The position numbers were made by a program, and so were the translations under genes. A model generated the notes under the pieces. The model ran no database searches and was not told the origin of the DNA. It was given only the letters and a program-made list of their open reading frames with translations. A stretch of DNA of 35,827 nt from Chara braunii. Lineage: Eukaryota; Streptophyta; Charophyceae; Charales; Characeae. Of the stretch, positions 1 to 8,276 are shown in pieces; the first letter of the stretch is position 1, and the number at the start of each line of letters is the position of its first letter. The stretch lies in assembly GCA_003427395.1 (NCBI GenBank), contig BFEA01000021.1:3930314-3966140 (forward strand), read 5' to 3'.

Positions 1-150
1 CCAAACCCACGCCAAACCCACGCCCACTAGTAACCCAAACCCACGCCCACTACAAACCCAAACCCACGCCCACTAGTAAGCCCACTAGTAACTTAAACCC
101 ACGCCAAACCCAGGCCCACTAGTAACCCAAACCCACGCCCACGAGTAACC
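1..150. repeat. 23-bp minisatellite, degenerate
   Basis: Tandem, imperfect copies of a unit close to AACCCAAACCCACGCCCACTAGT, about six copies with partial units and internal deletions. The array probably continues left of the window. It is C/A-rich on the + strand but is not the plant telomere repeat CCCTAAA, so I do not call it telomeric. Confidence 0.85.
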
Positions 151-196
151 CAAACCCATGTGATGAACGCAATCGGGATCACGACCAGGGCAGCAG

Positions 197-640
197 GTGA
201 CTACTGTTGAAACAACGGCCCACCAGACCTTCGATGGAGAGCAGCAACGAACAGGTGGACCGTGTCAACGTCCTCGGATTGTAGCCGCGCGCTCGAATTT
301 TAAGTGCACTGGTTGTGCAAAAGCAAGACGGCGACAAACTTCCCACTTGAACATGGGGGGGGTACACTCTTATGGCACCGAGGGATGGAGGGCGGCTATT
401 GCATCGATAAGGGGAATAACGCCTCGCCCAACAGATAAGTGTCCACCCTCACAGCTCGCCCCATGCATCCTTCAACCGACGGGGTGGGTAAAACCCGGAA
501 TGGACCTTCCCCTAGAATGTGGGAAGGTGCGCCCACTGGTGTTGCCCGAGAAGGTCGATGGTGAGCCCAACTCGGCAAAGGTAAGTGGCCACTTCACTCT
601 CTCTCTCTTTCTTGTCCCCTCATGCTGCACCATGCAATAG
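197..640 (+). other. Unrecognised 147-codon ORF with candidate 60-nt intron at its end
   Basis: An open frame of 147 codons that I do not recognise. A CTGC/CKAR-like cluster (CTGCAKARRRQ, around residue 38) is followed by no clear domain. At 580/581 the sequence reads AAAG|GTAAGT, an excellent plant splice donor. It is followed by a CT-rich tract and CAATAG at 640, so 581-640 has the form of a very short GT-AG intron. The upstream part (197-580) could then be an exon. The codon bias and the lack of any homologous domain make a chance ORF equally possible. Confidence 0.2.
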
Positions 641-2280
641 GATAGACAAAATCGAATGAATCTTCCACTAGAATGTTGAAATATTCATTACTTATTTAAA
701 ATCGTTGTCTAGTCGTCCCTTCCGCGCGCAGCTCATAATGCCCATGCCGCCAAATCCATGCGCTAACTTTCGAATCTGACTCAATCATCAGATTCGCCCT
801 ACTTCATAACCTCTAACCTGCAGCTTACCGCACTCGATTCTATTGTGAATTGAGTGAGATCTCCACCTCACACTCTTGCCATATCTGCCTCTTCTATACC
901 TCCGCGCACCTCCTTCTTCACTAACCTCTAATTCTACTGATCAACTACCAAAACTAACACCACCGATGTAGTCGCCCGTGGCTAAAACCCAAACTTACTC
1001 TCTTTCCCCGCCTGATTTCACCTACGATCGCGCGAGCAGCCCCGTTTCCCCTGCGCCTCACCCGCTTTCTTCATAGCCCCTCTCTCCGAATGGATCCGAC
1101 ACTCTTCCCAGTCCGGATTCATCCTTTTCTTTCCCCCTTTCCGCCTCATTGCTCGTCGCTCCACTGTCGCCCGCTCTGCGCCTGGCCATCGTAGTGGCTC
1201 GTCCCTATCGCTTATCGGTCCTGGTTACTTCGCCGCTCACTCCACTCCCATCAACACGCTACTTCACTCTCACGTATTTCGCGCACTTTCCCATCCAGAT
1301 ACATTCCCCTTCCTCATCGCCTCACTTCACTTGCTAGGCGCCCGTCACTCCGCTACCTCGGCTCGCTACTCTGGCACCCGTCGTCACTGTGCTCTCTCGA
1401 TAGTAAGCCCGGACGATCCGACTCCTACAGTTCCCACTACCGCCTCTTAACGTTGCTTCGGTCGCCCGACTACCCTGGGACGGTTACGGAGGATTTCAGG
1501 CGGTTCGGGGCAATAGCCCCCGCCCCTATAGCCGAAGTCCGACGAGCGACTTGCACGTAGTCCGGTAGCAGGCCTTCCCATGCGTACCACAACGCCAATA
1601 GTCCGCGACCTGTGCTCAGCGGCCCTAGTCGGGCCCAGACCGTAGCAATCAGGAAGGTGTAGACCCGTTGCAGGGCCGGTAGTGCCAGCCCACTTGCGGG
1701 ACTCTCATAGTAGATCGCGGAAACGAGGCAGCCCTGCTGCAAGTCTTCCTGGGCGCCCTGCCCAGGCAGCGCTGGCTACCCCCTCCCTGCCCTAGCAGGT
1801 ACCACACCTGCTGGCTGGTACGGCCCCCTTATGTCCCTTCGTTGGAGGCTCGAGCACGGATGTGGCTGCTACGTTGGCCCCCGAAACGCTGTAACGGTAT
1901 AGCTTCAGCGCGCTCACAAGACTAGCCCACGGCCACACTCCAGGCCACCTTGTAAATACAACACACCCCCGCGCGCCCTCCCTAGACCCAAAACGTAGGT
2001 CGTACACAGGACCGCGCCGCGGTGGCCAAAAAAATCCGGCGCTGGTCCAGGTCAACGGCACGCCAGAGCACAAAAGAAACAGATAAAAATACGGCGCTAA
2101 AGAGGATTACCTAGGGAGTGCCACCATTGATCAGGTGCTGCGGATGACAAAACTCAGGGGGATAACCCCGCTGGCCCTTCGCGCCACTCTGTTATTCCCA
2201 CATTATCGTCGCTCGTCCTCGATCCCTGAATCTCCCTGATGAAAGTCCGACGCCGTAACTAATAGCGCTAGGCCCAAATC
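641..2280. other. Unassigned sequence, no supported gene
   Basis: About 1.6 kb without a recognisable gene. From 1470 to 2073 the minus strand has two successive GC-rich open frames (93 and 90 codons). The second starts only at TTG and neither shows a domain I know. The region 1000-1450 is CT-rich and leads compositionally into the pyrimidine-rich block further right. I see no tRNA, no terminal repeats and no retroelement core motif here. Confidence 0.4.
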
Positions 2281-3070
2281 TGGATCTAGCCTTGGCGGAC
2301 GCCTAATTAAACGGACACCGCGCGACTTGCCGAGCTATCGAAACACCTTCAAAAGCCACATTGTCGTCGATGCCATCCTTCGCACGTACGCCCAGGTCAC
2401 AGGCAAACACATCGACCAACGAGACATAATCTTTTTAATCGTACTTAATCAGAACAAAAAAAAATTAAAAAAAAAAAAAAATTCTGGTCGGCGATCACGC
2501 CGACCCTTCAATCATCAACGATTAAAAAGATCACGCGCGCCGCAAAAATCCGCGCGCCCACACACTCTCTATTCTAGTCAACCTTCCAGCCGTCGTAAAC
2601 ACACAGACGCAGCCGCGCTTCCCGCGATATACTTAAACTTTAATCCAAACTTATTTTCTGTCACATGCAAAACCCAGGGTGGATACCCTTGTAAGGGTAT
2701 TCGCGCCGACATCATTGGCGGGGAGCACAAGGGCAGACGCAAAAAAAAAAAAAAAGGTAACATTCTATCCGAATACAAGAGTTTTTTCTTTTTGAAATTT
2801 GAATAGAAAATGTATATGCTGTATTTGAATTCAACCCGCCATTTATTTGAAGTGACCTTTCTTTTTGAGAAAAGTGGACCTACACCCTTTTGATTTTGAA
2901 ATGTTCAACTCAAGGACTGCAGCCTCCTGGGCTTCCTAGGGGCAGCTACTGGTCCTCTGCAAGCAACAACTGCCTGTTCTCCATGAATTGGGTCCCCCAG
3001 CAAATTCATTACCTTTCCAACTACCGCTTGGACCCAACGGATTGCCGATATAACGAAAGACGATTAAATT
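2281..3070. other. A-rich sequence with two poly(A) tracts and a perfect hairpin
   Basis: Long A runs sit at about 2453-2480 and 2741-2755. Between them, 2683-2700 is a perfect inverted repeat (ATACCCTT, 2-nt spacer, AAGGGTAT). The poly(A) ends could be tails of old retroposed copies, but no target duplications or SINE promoter boxes could be recognised. The 159-codon + strand ORF through this interval is Lys-rich only because of the A runs. Confidence 0.35.
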
Positions 3071-3074
3071 GACT

Positions 3075-3097
3075 CAGGGGTATAAAATGCACCCCTG
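3075..3097 (+). promoter_or_regulatory. TATA motif enclosed in a 7-bp inverted repeat
   Basis: TATAAAA at 3081-3087 lies within CAGGGGT (3075-3081) and its exact complement ACCCCTG (3091-3097). This could be a core promoter about 30 bp upstream of a start near 3110-3120, just before the zinc-finger-like fragment. It may equally be a chance hairpin. No initiator or downstream element confirms it. Confidence 0.3.
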
Positions 3098-3135
3098 ACG
3101 GGCTGCAAACTTCTGTTATGTGAATCCCGTCACTT

Positions 3136-3263
3136 TTGTGGTTGTTGCCCTCCTGCCCTAAGTGTGTGAACAGATGCAAGCAGCCGCGAGTGTGGGTGGA
3201 GAAGAGTGGCGTCAATCCTAAAGATCAGTTTCGTCCTGGAGATTGGATCTGTCGCGGTTCGTT
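3136..3263 (+). pseudogene. Fragment resembling the first half of a RanBP2-type zinc finger
   Basis: The + frame reads CPKCVNRC and then FRPGDWICRG (3229-3258). The FRPGDWxC segment matches the start of RanBP2-type zinc fingers, where GDWxC is followed by a second Cys two to four residues later, an Asn-Phe and a CxxC. Here the second Cys is replaced by Ser (CRGS) and the frame then runs into CT-rich DNA, so the second half is missing unless it lies in a distant exon. No ATG is evident; the nearest upstream ATG is followed at once by a stop. I treat it as an exon relic or chance resemblance. Confidence 0.25.
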
Positions 3264-3601
3264 AAGCTTTCTAACCGAATACCCTTTCTGCTGCCCCGCA
3301 CTTGTCTATCTGTCGGCAGTTTCTCTCTCTTCTTTTTTCCCTGTCATTTTGTCTGTTTTCTCTCTCTCCTCTTCGTTCTTTCCACTCTTGTCAGGCTCTC
3401 TGTTACTCCTTCCCTTTGTTTCTTCTCTCTCCTATCTTCTTATCCTACAGGAGTCCTCTCAGGTCCCTTTCACGCTCTCTCTTACCTAATTTGTTAGTTC
3501 TATACTTTGTGTACGTCCCAGTCCTTTCCTGACCTAATTTATTAATTTAGATAAAATTTTATTCTCTTTACATCCCTGTGGACCTCTCCTGGTAGCATTC
3601 A

Positions 3602-3777
3602 CTTAGGGCGTTGCCGCACGGCACACGAAACGAAAAACGAAACGAATGAATATTCCCACAGATAATGGCCAGGTTCATCGGTTTGCTGTAAATGGTAACG
3701 AGTGTATTTTGCCACCTTTGTTGGGCAGATGCACTCGTTTCGTTTTCGTTTCGTGTGCCGTGCGGCGAGACCCTTAG
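3602..3777. mobile_element. MITE-like inverted-repeat element
   Basis: Two arms of about 46 bp (3602-3648 and 3732-3777) are inverted copies of each other. The inner 30 bp are nearly identical and contain GCCGCACGGCACACGAAACG. The outer 10 bp (CTTAGGG ends) are also complementary with a few mismatches. An 83-bp non-repetitive centre separates them. Size and terminal complementarity fit a small non-autonomous DNA transposon. I could not see a convincing target-site duplication, so class assignment stays open. Confidence 0.6.
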
Positions 3778-3944
3778 TCGATGTCCATTTGTGTGTTGCT
3801 TCCTGTCCACCACTCCCGGGGACGTTCTCCTCCCTCTGTCTCCCCTTGTTGCCCTAGTTTCCTTGCTGTCCGTTCGTCCGTTTCTCTCTCTCTCTTTTTG
3901 CTGTCTTTATCTGTTTCTCTCTCTGTCTCTTTCTCTCTCTTTGT

Positions 3945-4006
<62 letters not shown>

Positions 4007-4521
4007 TCTGCTTCTTTTGTCTGCTGCTTCCAGAGATGCCTCTCTCTCTCTCTTTCCTTGCCGCCTTCGGTCCTTTCTGTGGTCCATTGGTTTGTTGTTG
4101 TCACTCTATCGTCTGCGGCTTCTTCGATCTGTCACGGCTCCTAGACCCGCTCTGCTCTCTCTCTCGCTCTCTTTCTCCGTCTCTTTTTCGAAGACTGGTC
4201 TTATCTGATTCCTTCGCTCACTCTATCGTAGGCGGCTTCTTCCATCTCTCTCTCTCTCTCTCTCTTTTTCCGTCGCTTGTTGTGTTTTCGTCCGATCTCT
4301 TTTTTTCGTCGGCATATCATTTTTTAAGCCTCCTTCCTTCTTCCTCTCGTTGGACAGTAATGCTTTTCCAACCCATCACTCGAGTTCTCTCTCTCTCTCT
4401 CTCTGCGCTTTGTTCTGCGTCGAAATCGTCATTTTCTCTCGCTGCAGGTCTCTCTCCCCCCTTTCCTCCGTTCTGCTGCTGTTGGTATCTTCGGGATCTA
4501 CCGTCTTTCCCCGAACAAGCG

Positions 4522-4574
4522 GTTAATATCGCCGTATCTGGGCTAAAATTTGAGCCAAATACAAACGTTATGAC
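4522..4574 (-). repeat. Short imperfect hairpin repeat, copy 1
   Basis: The minus strand starts GTCATAACG and contains a quasi-palindrome centred on AAATTTTA, flanked by TTGTATTTGG and CCAGATACGG. A diverged copy lies at 6940-6992 in the same orientation. Both keep GTCAT, TGTATnT, a central AAA-TTT and a closing ATAC-GC-ATAnT. Confidence 0.4.
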
Positions 4575-5773
4575 TCTGGGTTCTACTCGGTGGAACACGG
4601 TAGCCCTAATAATTCAATATCGGTCCTTTCACTCCCACGTGTCTCCATTTGTCTTTTCTTCATTGCTTCCTACACTTGTGCACACGCAGGTCCCCTTCTT
4701 GATCGCCTTCTCTTTCTTCCCCCCCCCTCATTTCCTTACCTTCTTCTCATTCGCTGTTTCTCATCGCTTCTCGTTGTCTTGTTGTGGTTATATTTATTTA
4801 TACCCTACTCCTCCGCGCCCCCAATCTTTCGTCTTTCTGTCCTTAATCTTTATTCATGCTCCTGGCTTTACCTTGTTCGTCGTTCCTGCCCTTTCCGTCT
4901 TTTCATGCCCTCTCCTCGTCTGTGCCCGCTTCCCCACCTTCGCCTCCCAACCCCCAACGATTCCCATCCTTCCAGTTTCCTGTCCCTTATATATCGTTAT
5001 TATTCATGTCCTCCTCTACTTGGCCTTTCCCCCCTCCGTCGTCGTCTTTCTTAGGTGTCTTTTTTTAAGGTAATAAACTGCCTCGTGTGTCTTTTTTGCT
5101 CCGTGTTAGGTCAGATTCCTCTGGCTTTTGCTCCCCCTCCCCCCCCTGTTCTTCCCGTTATCTTCTATCTCTGTTTCCCTCTTCTTTCTCTCGTCAGGTT
5201 TAGTTGTATCTGTGGCTGTGCGGGACCTACCCCCCCCAATCTGACCCCCCTCCTCTCGTGTGATTTTGTTTTTTATCCCCCTTCGTTCTTGTAATGGAAT
5301 TCCCATTCACCCCTTCGTCCTCTTATGTATGAAACACACTTGGAGAGAGTCATTCTCTTCTCCGCCCCCGGCTTTTCATTGTCTATTATTTGCGGTGTTT
5401 TTTTTCCTCTTCTTGCCTCTTTCCATTCAAGAACCATGCGTCTCCTTCTGTTTAACTTCGTTATCTACCGTCTTTCGCTGGGTGTAGCGCCGGCTCATTA
5501 TCTATGTATCTCACTGAAAAACTGACCTGGATGCAAACGAGAGAACCCCGCATTCAATTCATTCGGAAGATGATAGCTGTGTCTATATCTCACCTCCGCT
5601 GCGCCTTTCTGACCTCATCTTCCAGGTTGCATTGCCCCTTCCTCTTCGCCCTCCTCCTCCTCCCCCTCCTCCCCCTCCTCCCCCTTCCTCACCAAGCTAA
5701 TCTTCAGTCCTTCCTCTCCGTGCTCTCCCTTCCTCACCAATGTAATCTTCGGCCCATCTTCTTCTGTTAATCA

Positions 5774-5930
5774 TTCTGCACCTCCGCTTGTACGTTTTCT
5801 AAAGGATTTGCTCGTCTCTCGGGTTCTCTCTCCTCCCATCCCCCACCAAGCTAATCGTCTGCCCTTCTCTCTGTTTCGTGCTCTGCACCTCCATGCGTAC
5901 ATTTCCTTGAAGGATTTGCCTCTCTCTCGT
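5774..5930 (+). repeat. Direct repeat of about 47 bp in the CT-rich block
   Basis: 5774-5820 (CTGCACCTCCGCTTGTACG, then AAAGGATTTGCTCGTCTCTC) recurs at 5881-5930 with a few changes. The spacing of about 107 bp includes another shared phrase, CACCAAGCTAATC, near 5690 and 5847. This shows part of the pyrimidine-rich block grew by segmental duplication. Confidence 0.5.
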
Positions 5931-6642
5931 CTCTGACCATTTGGACCGTCTTCATCTGTATCGTCCTTTTCTCTGCTGTCATTCATCTCTCTCTCTCTCT
6001 TCCCCTCTTCCGCAAGTCTTCCACATCCCTCTCCTTCCCTCTGTTCTCACTTCCTCTCTTCTCTCGTTTCCTTTTCCTCTCTCTCTCTCTCTCTCTTTCT
6101 CTCTTCGGCCTCCTTACTTTGTCCTCTCCTCTCCTCTCGCTCCCTAAATTCTCTGCTATGTTCTTCCTTTTCCTTCAAATCTTTCTCTCTTTCTCTCCTG
6201 GCCTCGTTTCCTGTTTTTGACTTTTGTCTCCTCTTCCTGCTGCCCAAGCTGCCCCCCTTCCCTTCATCTCCCTGTCCTTATTGTTTCTATGTTCTCCTTT
6301 CTCTTTCTCCTCTTCCCTCCTATCCGGTGTCTGCTGTTTACTCTTGTCGTCCTTCTCTCTTCTGCATTATGTGTTTGCTCCTGTTCTCGTTTCTCGAGTT
6401 CTCTTCTCCTTCTCCCTTTTTTTGCTCTAATCTTTCCTCTCATTTACCCTCTCCTCTCTTTCTCCTTGTCTTGTGCTCCTTTCGTCCCTCTTCCCTTTGC
6501 TCTGTGTAATAATCTTAACTCTTGAATCTATATTCCTCTCTCGCTTCCTCTGTTACCTACATTCTGCCTTCTTTTCTTTCTTAGGATTTCTTTTTCTTCT
6601 CTCCCTCTGCGCAGTTTGGACAAAGAGACGAGAGGAGGAAAG

Positions 6643-6719
6643 AATGTGTATGTGTGTATGTGTATGTGTGTGTGCGTGTGTATGCGGTGTGTGTCGATGT
6701 GTGTGTGTGTGTGTGTGTC

Positions 6720-6807
<88 letters not shown>
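6643..6807. repeat. Compound microsatellite (GT)n(GA)n
   Basis: An interrupted GTGTAT/GTGTGC leader passes into a pure (GT)n of about 60 bp (6721-6775), directly followed by (GA)n of about 32 bp ending at 6807. Alternating purine-pyrimidine (GT)n is Z-DNA-prone by general knowledge. ORFs on both strands through it are artefacts of the repeat. Confidence 0.95.
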
Positions 6808-6808
<1 letters not shown>

Positions 6809-6939
6809 AATTTACCAAACATTCGGCCTTGTGCTTCTGCTCAAGAAGTTTCTCTCTGTCCTGTCTGCCAGTTTCCCTCCCGCTGGACAAGCACAGCTTA
6901 CACCCAATCTGATACCGTCTTTCTCTGAATAGAACGCTT

Positions 6940-6992
6940 GGCATTATTGCTGTATTTAGGACAATTTTCAGTTTAGATACAGCGACGATGAC
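6940..6992 (-). repeat. Short imperfect hairpin repeat, copy 2
   Basis: This is the partner of 4522-4574. Here the inner arms are clearer: GCTGTATTTA (6949-6958) against TAGATACAGC (6974-6983), 9 of 10 complementary, around an AATTTTCA loop. Confidence 0.4.
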
Positions 6993-7363
6993 CATGCGTT
7001 CAATTGGAGAAAAGACTAACTCTTTCTCTCCCCTGCGACGCCTGCGAATTACATGCTCCTCCATTTGTTTAGATCTGTGCACGTCATCGTTTCGCAGAAG
7101 CCAAGCTAATTTTCTGCTCTCTATCGCCCCGATTTTAACGGATGTCCAGAAGGTCTTCGGTTCAGATCTTCTCGCCAGTGTTTTTTTTTTACTTTTCAAT
7201 GCAAATGTTTCCAGAAGCCACTCTTTATTTCATTCTTTTCTTTATACTCTGTCTGATTGCTGTATACATCTTTTTTATATATAGTCAGACAGAGCTGCCC
7301 GGCAAACTGTAGGGGCAGAGAGGGAGGGTGAAGAGGACAACAAACGAGGGGCTGTGACAAACT

Positions 7364-7410
7364 GTTTCATTGGAGTCTCGCCGACTCATCAGGAGGCTGA
7401 ACCCTATATG
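7364..7410 (-). ncRNA. Hammerhead-like core A, degraded
   Basis: On the minus strand CTGATGA (7392-7386) is followed by a stem II of the form GUCGG...CCAAU with a C-A mismatch, then GAAA (7368-7365). The 5' side TAGG-GTTCAG-CCTC retains three of four stem I pairs. The 5' strand of stem III has been lost (CATA in place of CTGT). I expect it to be inactive. Confidence 0.4.
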
Positions 7411-7465
7411 TCTGTATATTTTTCAGCTTCCTGATGAGTCGGTGAAACTCCGTCGAAACAGTTTC
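7411..7465 (+). ncRNA. Hammerhead-like core B, stem I lost
   Basis: CUGAUGA is at 7431-7437 and GAAA at 7455-7458. Stem II is GUCGG with CCGUC and one U-U mismatch. Stem III CUGU (7412-7415) pairs with ACAG (7458-7461), and the cleavage triplet would be GUA. Stem I, a 4-bp GAGG/CCUC helix in copy C, has changed to UAUU/CUUC and cannot pair, so self-cleavage is doubtful. Confidence 0.45.
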
Positions 7466-7734
7466 TCACAGCCCCTCCCTCGTTTGTTGTCCCCTTCTCT
7501 CTCTCCCTCTCCCTCTCTGCCTACTACGGTTTACCGGGCAGCTCTGTTTGACGATATATACCATATATGTATACATCCACGTGGGCGGCCTTGTACGCAA
7601 GAGGTTCTGGACAGGGGGAGTTATAAGGAAAAAGATTTAAAAAAATCTGAATTCATTTTTTCTTGTTTTTCTTTCTTTTTTCCTTTTTGTTCGCATTTGC
7701 GCTCTGATACTCTTGTGACAATATATATACGGAT

Positions 7735-7825
7735 TGTAACAGCCCCTTGTTTGTTGTCCTCTTCTCCCTCTCTGCCTGCGGTTTACTGGGCAGCTTTGTT
7801 TGACAGTATATATCGTCCTCCTTGC
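7735..7825 (+). repeat. Partial hammerhead-family unit without core
   Basis: From TTGTAACAGCCCCTTG to GACAGTATATATCGTCCTCC this matches the part of the unit between one hammerhead core and the next. It breaks off just where CTGATGA should begin (CTTGCTTGTGATGG instead). It is followed by a short duplication, TGATGGGGTG twice. Confidence 0.6.
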
Positions 7826-7855
7826 TTGTGATGGGGTGTGATGGGGTGTGAACCG

Positions 7856-7963
7856 ACAGTCTGTAGAGTTTTCCATCTGGTGTGGGTGAGTGATAGTCTA
7901 CTTCGATTTTGGTTAAGGTAGATTATCACTTAGTGTAATCAGTGAGGGGATTCTGCAGACTGT
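7856..7963. repeat. 108-bp two-step hairpin adjoining hammerhead C
   Basis: The outer arms are 7856-7867 and 7952-7963 (11 of 12 complementary). The inner arms are 7890-7904 and 7915-7929 (13 of 15 complementary). The right outer arm contains the 5' strand of stem III of hammerhead C. It could be a small inserted foldback or an inverted copy of the 5' part of the unit. Confidence 0.55.
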
Positions 7964-8014
7964 TGAGGGTTCAGCCTCCTGATGAGTCGGTGAAACTTCG
8001 ACGAAACAGTTTGT
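7955..8014 (+). ncRNA. Hammerhead ribozyme, complete three-stem fold (copy C)
   Basis: All invariant hammerhead bases are present in order. Stem III 5' strand GCAGACUGU (7955-7963) is followed by H17 = U7964. Stem I GAGG (7965-7968) closes on CCUC (7975-7978) over a 6-nt GUUCAG loop. CUGAUGA lies at 7979-7985. Stem II GUCG (7986-7989) pairs with CGAC (7999-8002) over a 9-nt loop. GAAA is at 8003-8006 and the stem III 3' strand is CAGUUUGU (8007-8014). Stem III is 8 bp including two G-U pairs, plus the A15.1-U16.1 pair. Stems I and II are closed and stem III is open, as in the type III hammerheads of plant retrozymes and viroid-like RNAs. Predicted cleavage is after U7964 (GUU triplet, a permitted NUH). 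The fold is read from sequence; activity is inferred. Confidence 0.8.
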
Positions 8015-8195
8015 CACAGCCCCTTGTTTGTTGTCCTCTTCTCTCTCTCTGCCTACGGTTTACCGGGCAGTTCTGTTTGTGACGATATATCGTCCTCCTG
8101 ATGAGTAGGGAGGTGAAACTCCGACGAAACAGTTTGTCACAGCCCATCGTTTGTTGTCCTCTTCTCCCACTCTGTTGCCACCGGTCAGCAGTCCC
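7965..8195 (+). repeat. Tandem hammerhead-bearing units, about 119-bp period
   Basis: The unit from core C to core D and onward shares GAAACAGTTTGTCACAGCCC, GTTTGTTGTCCTCTTCTC and the CT-rich segment, then breaks off in TGTTGCCACCGG near 8175. Together with the inverted pair at 7261-7590 and the partial unit at 7735-7825, at least five copies of the downstream segment lie within 0.95 kb. The remaining 8196-8276 is unassigned and holds a T-rich run (8212-8238). Confidence 0.7.
8076..8137 (+). ncRNA. Hammerhead-like core D, altered stems
   Basis: CUGAUGA is at 8098-8104, 119 bp after that of copy C, and GAAA at 8126-8129. Stem II is lengthened: GU and GGAG pair with CUCC and AC around a small internal loop. 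Upstream, GACGA (8081-8085) and UCGUC (8090-8094) form a perfect hairpin over UAUA that could serve as stem I, joined by an imperfect lower part. Stem III is only CUGU/ACAG. It may be a variant ribozyme or a decayed one. Confidence 0.45.
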
Positions 8196-8276
8196 CTCTG
8201 AAGATCGAAAGCTTTTTTTTCTTTTTTTCTTTTTTTCCTTCCTCTTAACCCTCCTAGGGTCAACCACCAACTCTTT

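Larger units (their letters stand above)
3280..6600. repeat. 3.3-kb pyrimidine-rich (CT) low-complexity block
   Basis: The + strand is dominated by C and T for more than 3 kb, with many CTCTCT, TTTCTC and CCTCC runs. The strongest microsatellite is (CT)n at about 3949-4002, with lesser ones at 4249-4266, 4389-4405 and 6079-6096. Long + strand ORFs here (one of 430 codons) follow from the scarcity of purines, which removes stop codons, and encode Ser/Leu/Phe-rich low-complexity peptides. I see no gene. Such homopurine-homopyrimidine tracts can form triplex DNA, and that is general knowledge, not something shown here. Confidence 0.8.
7261..7590. repeat. Foldback of two inverted hammerhead-bearing units
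   Basis: The left arm (7261-7392) and right arm (about 7431-7585) are imperfect inverted copies around a roughly 40-bp AT-rich centre. Each arm, read outward from the centre, contains CTGATGAGTCGG, GAAACAGTTT, CACAGCCCCT, GTTTGTTGTCC, a CT-rich stretch, CCGGGCAGCTCTGT, TGAC(G/T)ATATATA and GTATACA. A transcript across it would form a long hairpin. The arms carry the hammerhead-like cores A (minus) and B (plus) described separately. Confidence 0.75.

Noticed and set aside
1-150. Possible telomeric repeat
   Set aside because: The 23-bp unit is not CCCTAAA-type and is interrupted.
1470-2073. Two consecutive minus ORFs that could be one split gene
   Set aside because: No domain, non-ATG start for the second and no shared homologue; kept only as a note within the unassigned region.
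2327-2806. 159-codon ORF, Lys/Arg-rich
   Set aside because: Its charge comes from poly(A) tracts; no conserved segment.
3781-5073. 430-codon + strand ORF, Ser/Leu/Phe-rich
   Set aside because: It lies in CT-rich low-complexity DNA where stops are rare; several other frames are open too, and no domain is visible.
6528-7199. 223-codon minus ORF with Thr-His and Ser-Leu runs
   Set aside because: It is carried by the (GT)n(GA)n microsatellite; translated repeats, not a protein.
7400-8140. Simple stem-loop terminators around CTGATGAG repeats
   Set aside because: The conserved CUGAUGA and GAAA bases outside the stems are explained by a hammerhead, not by a terminator.
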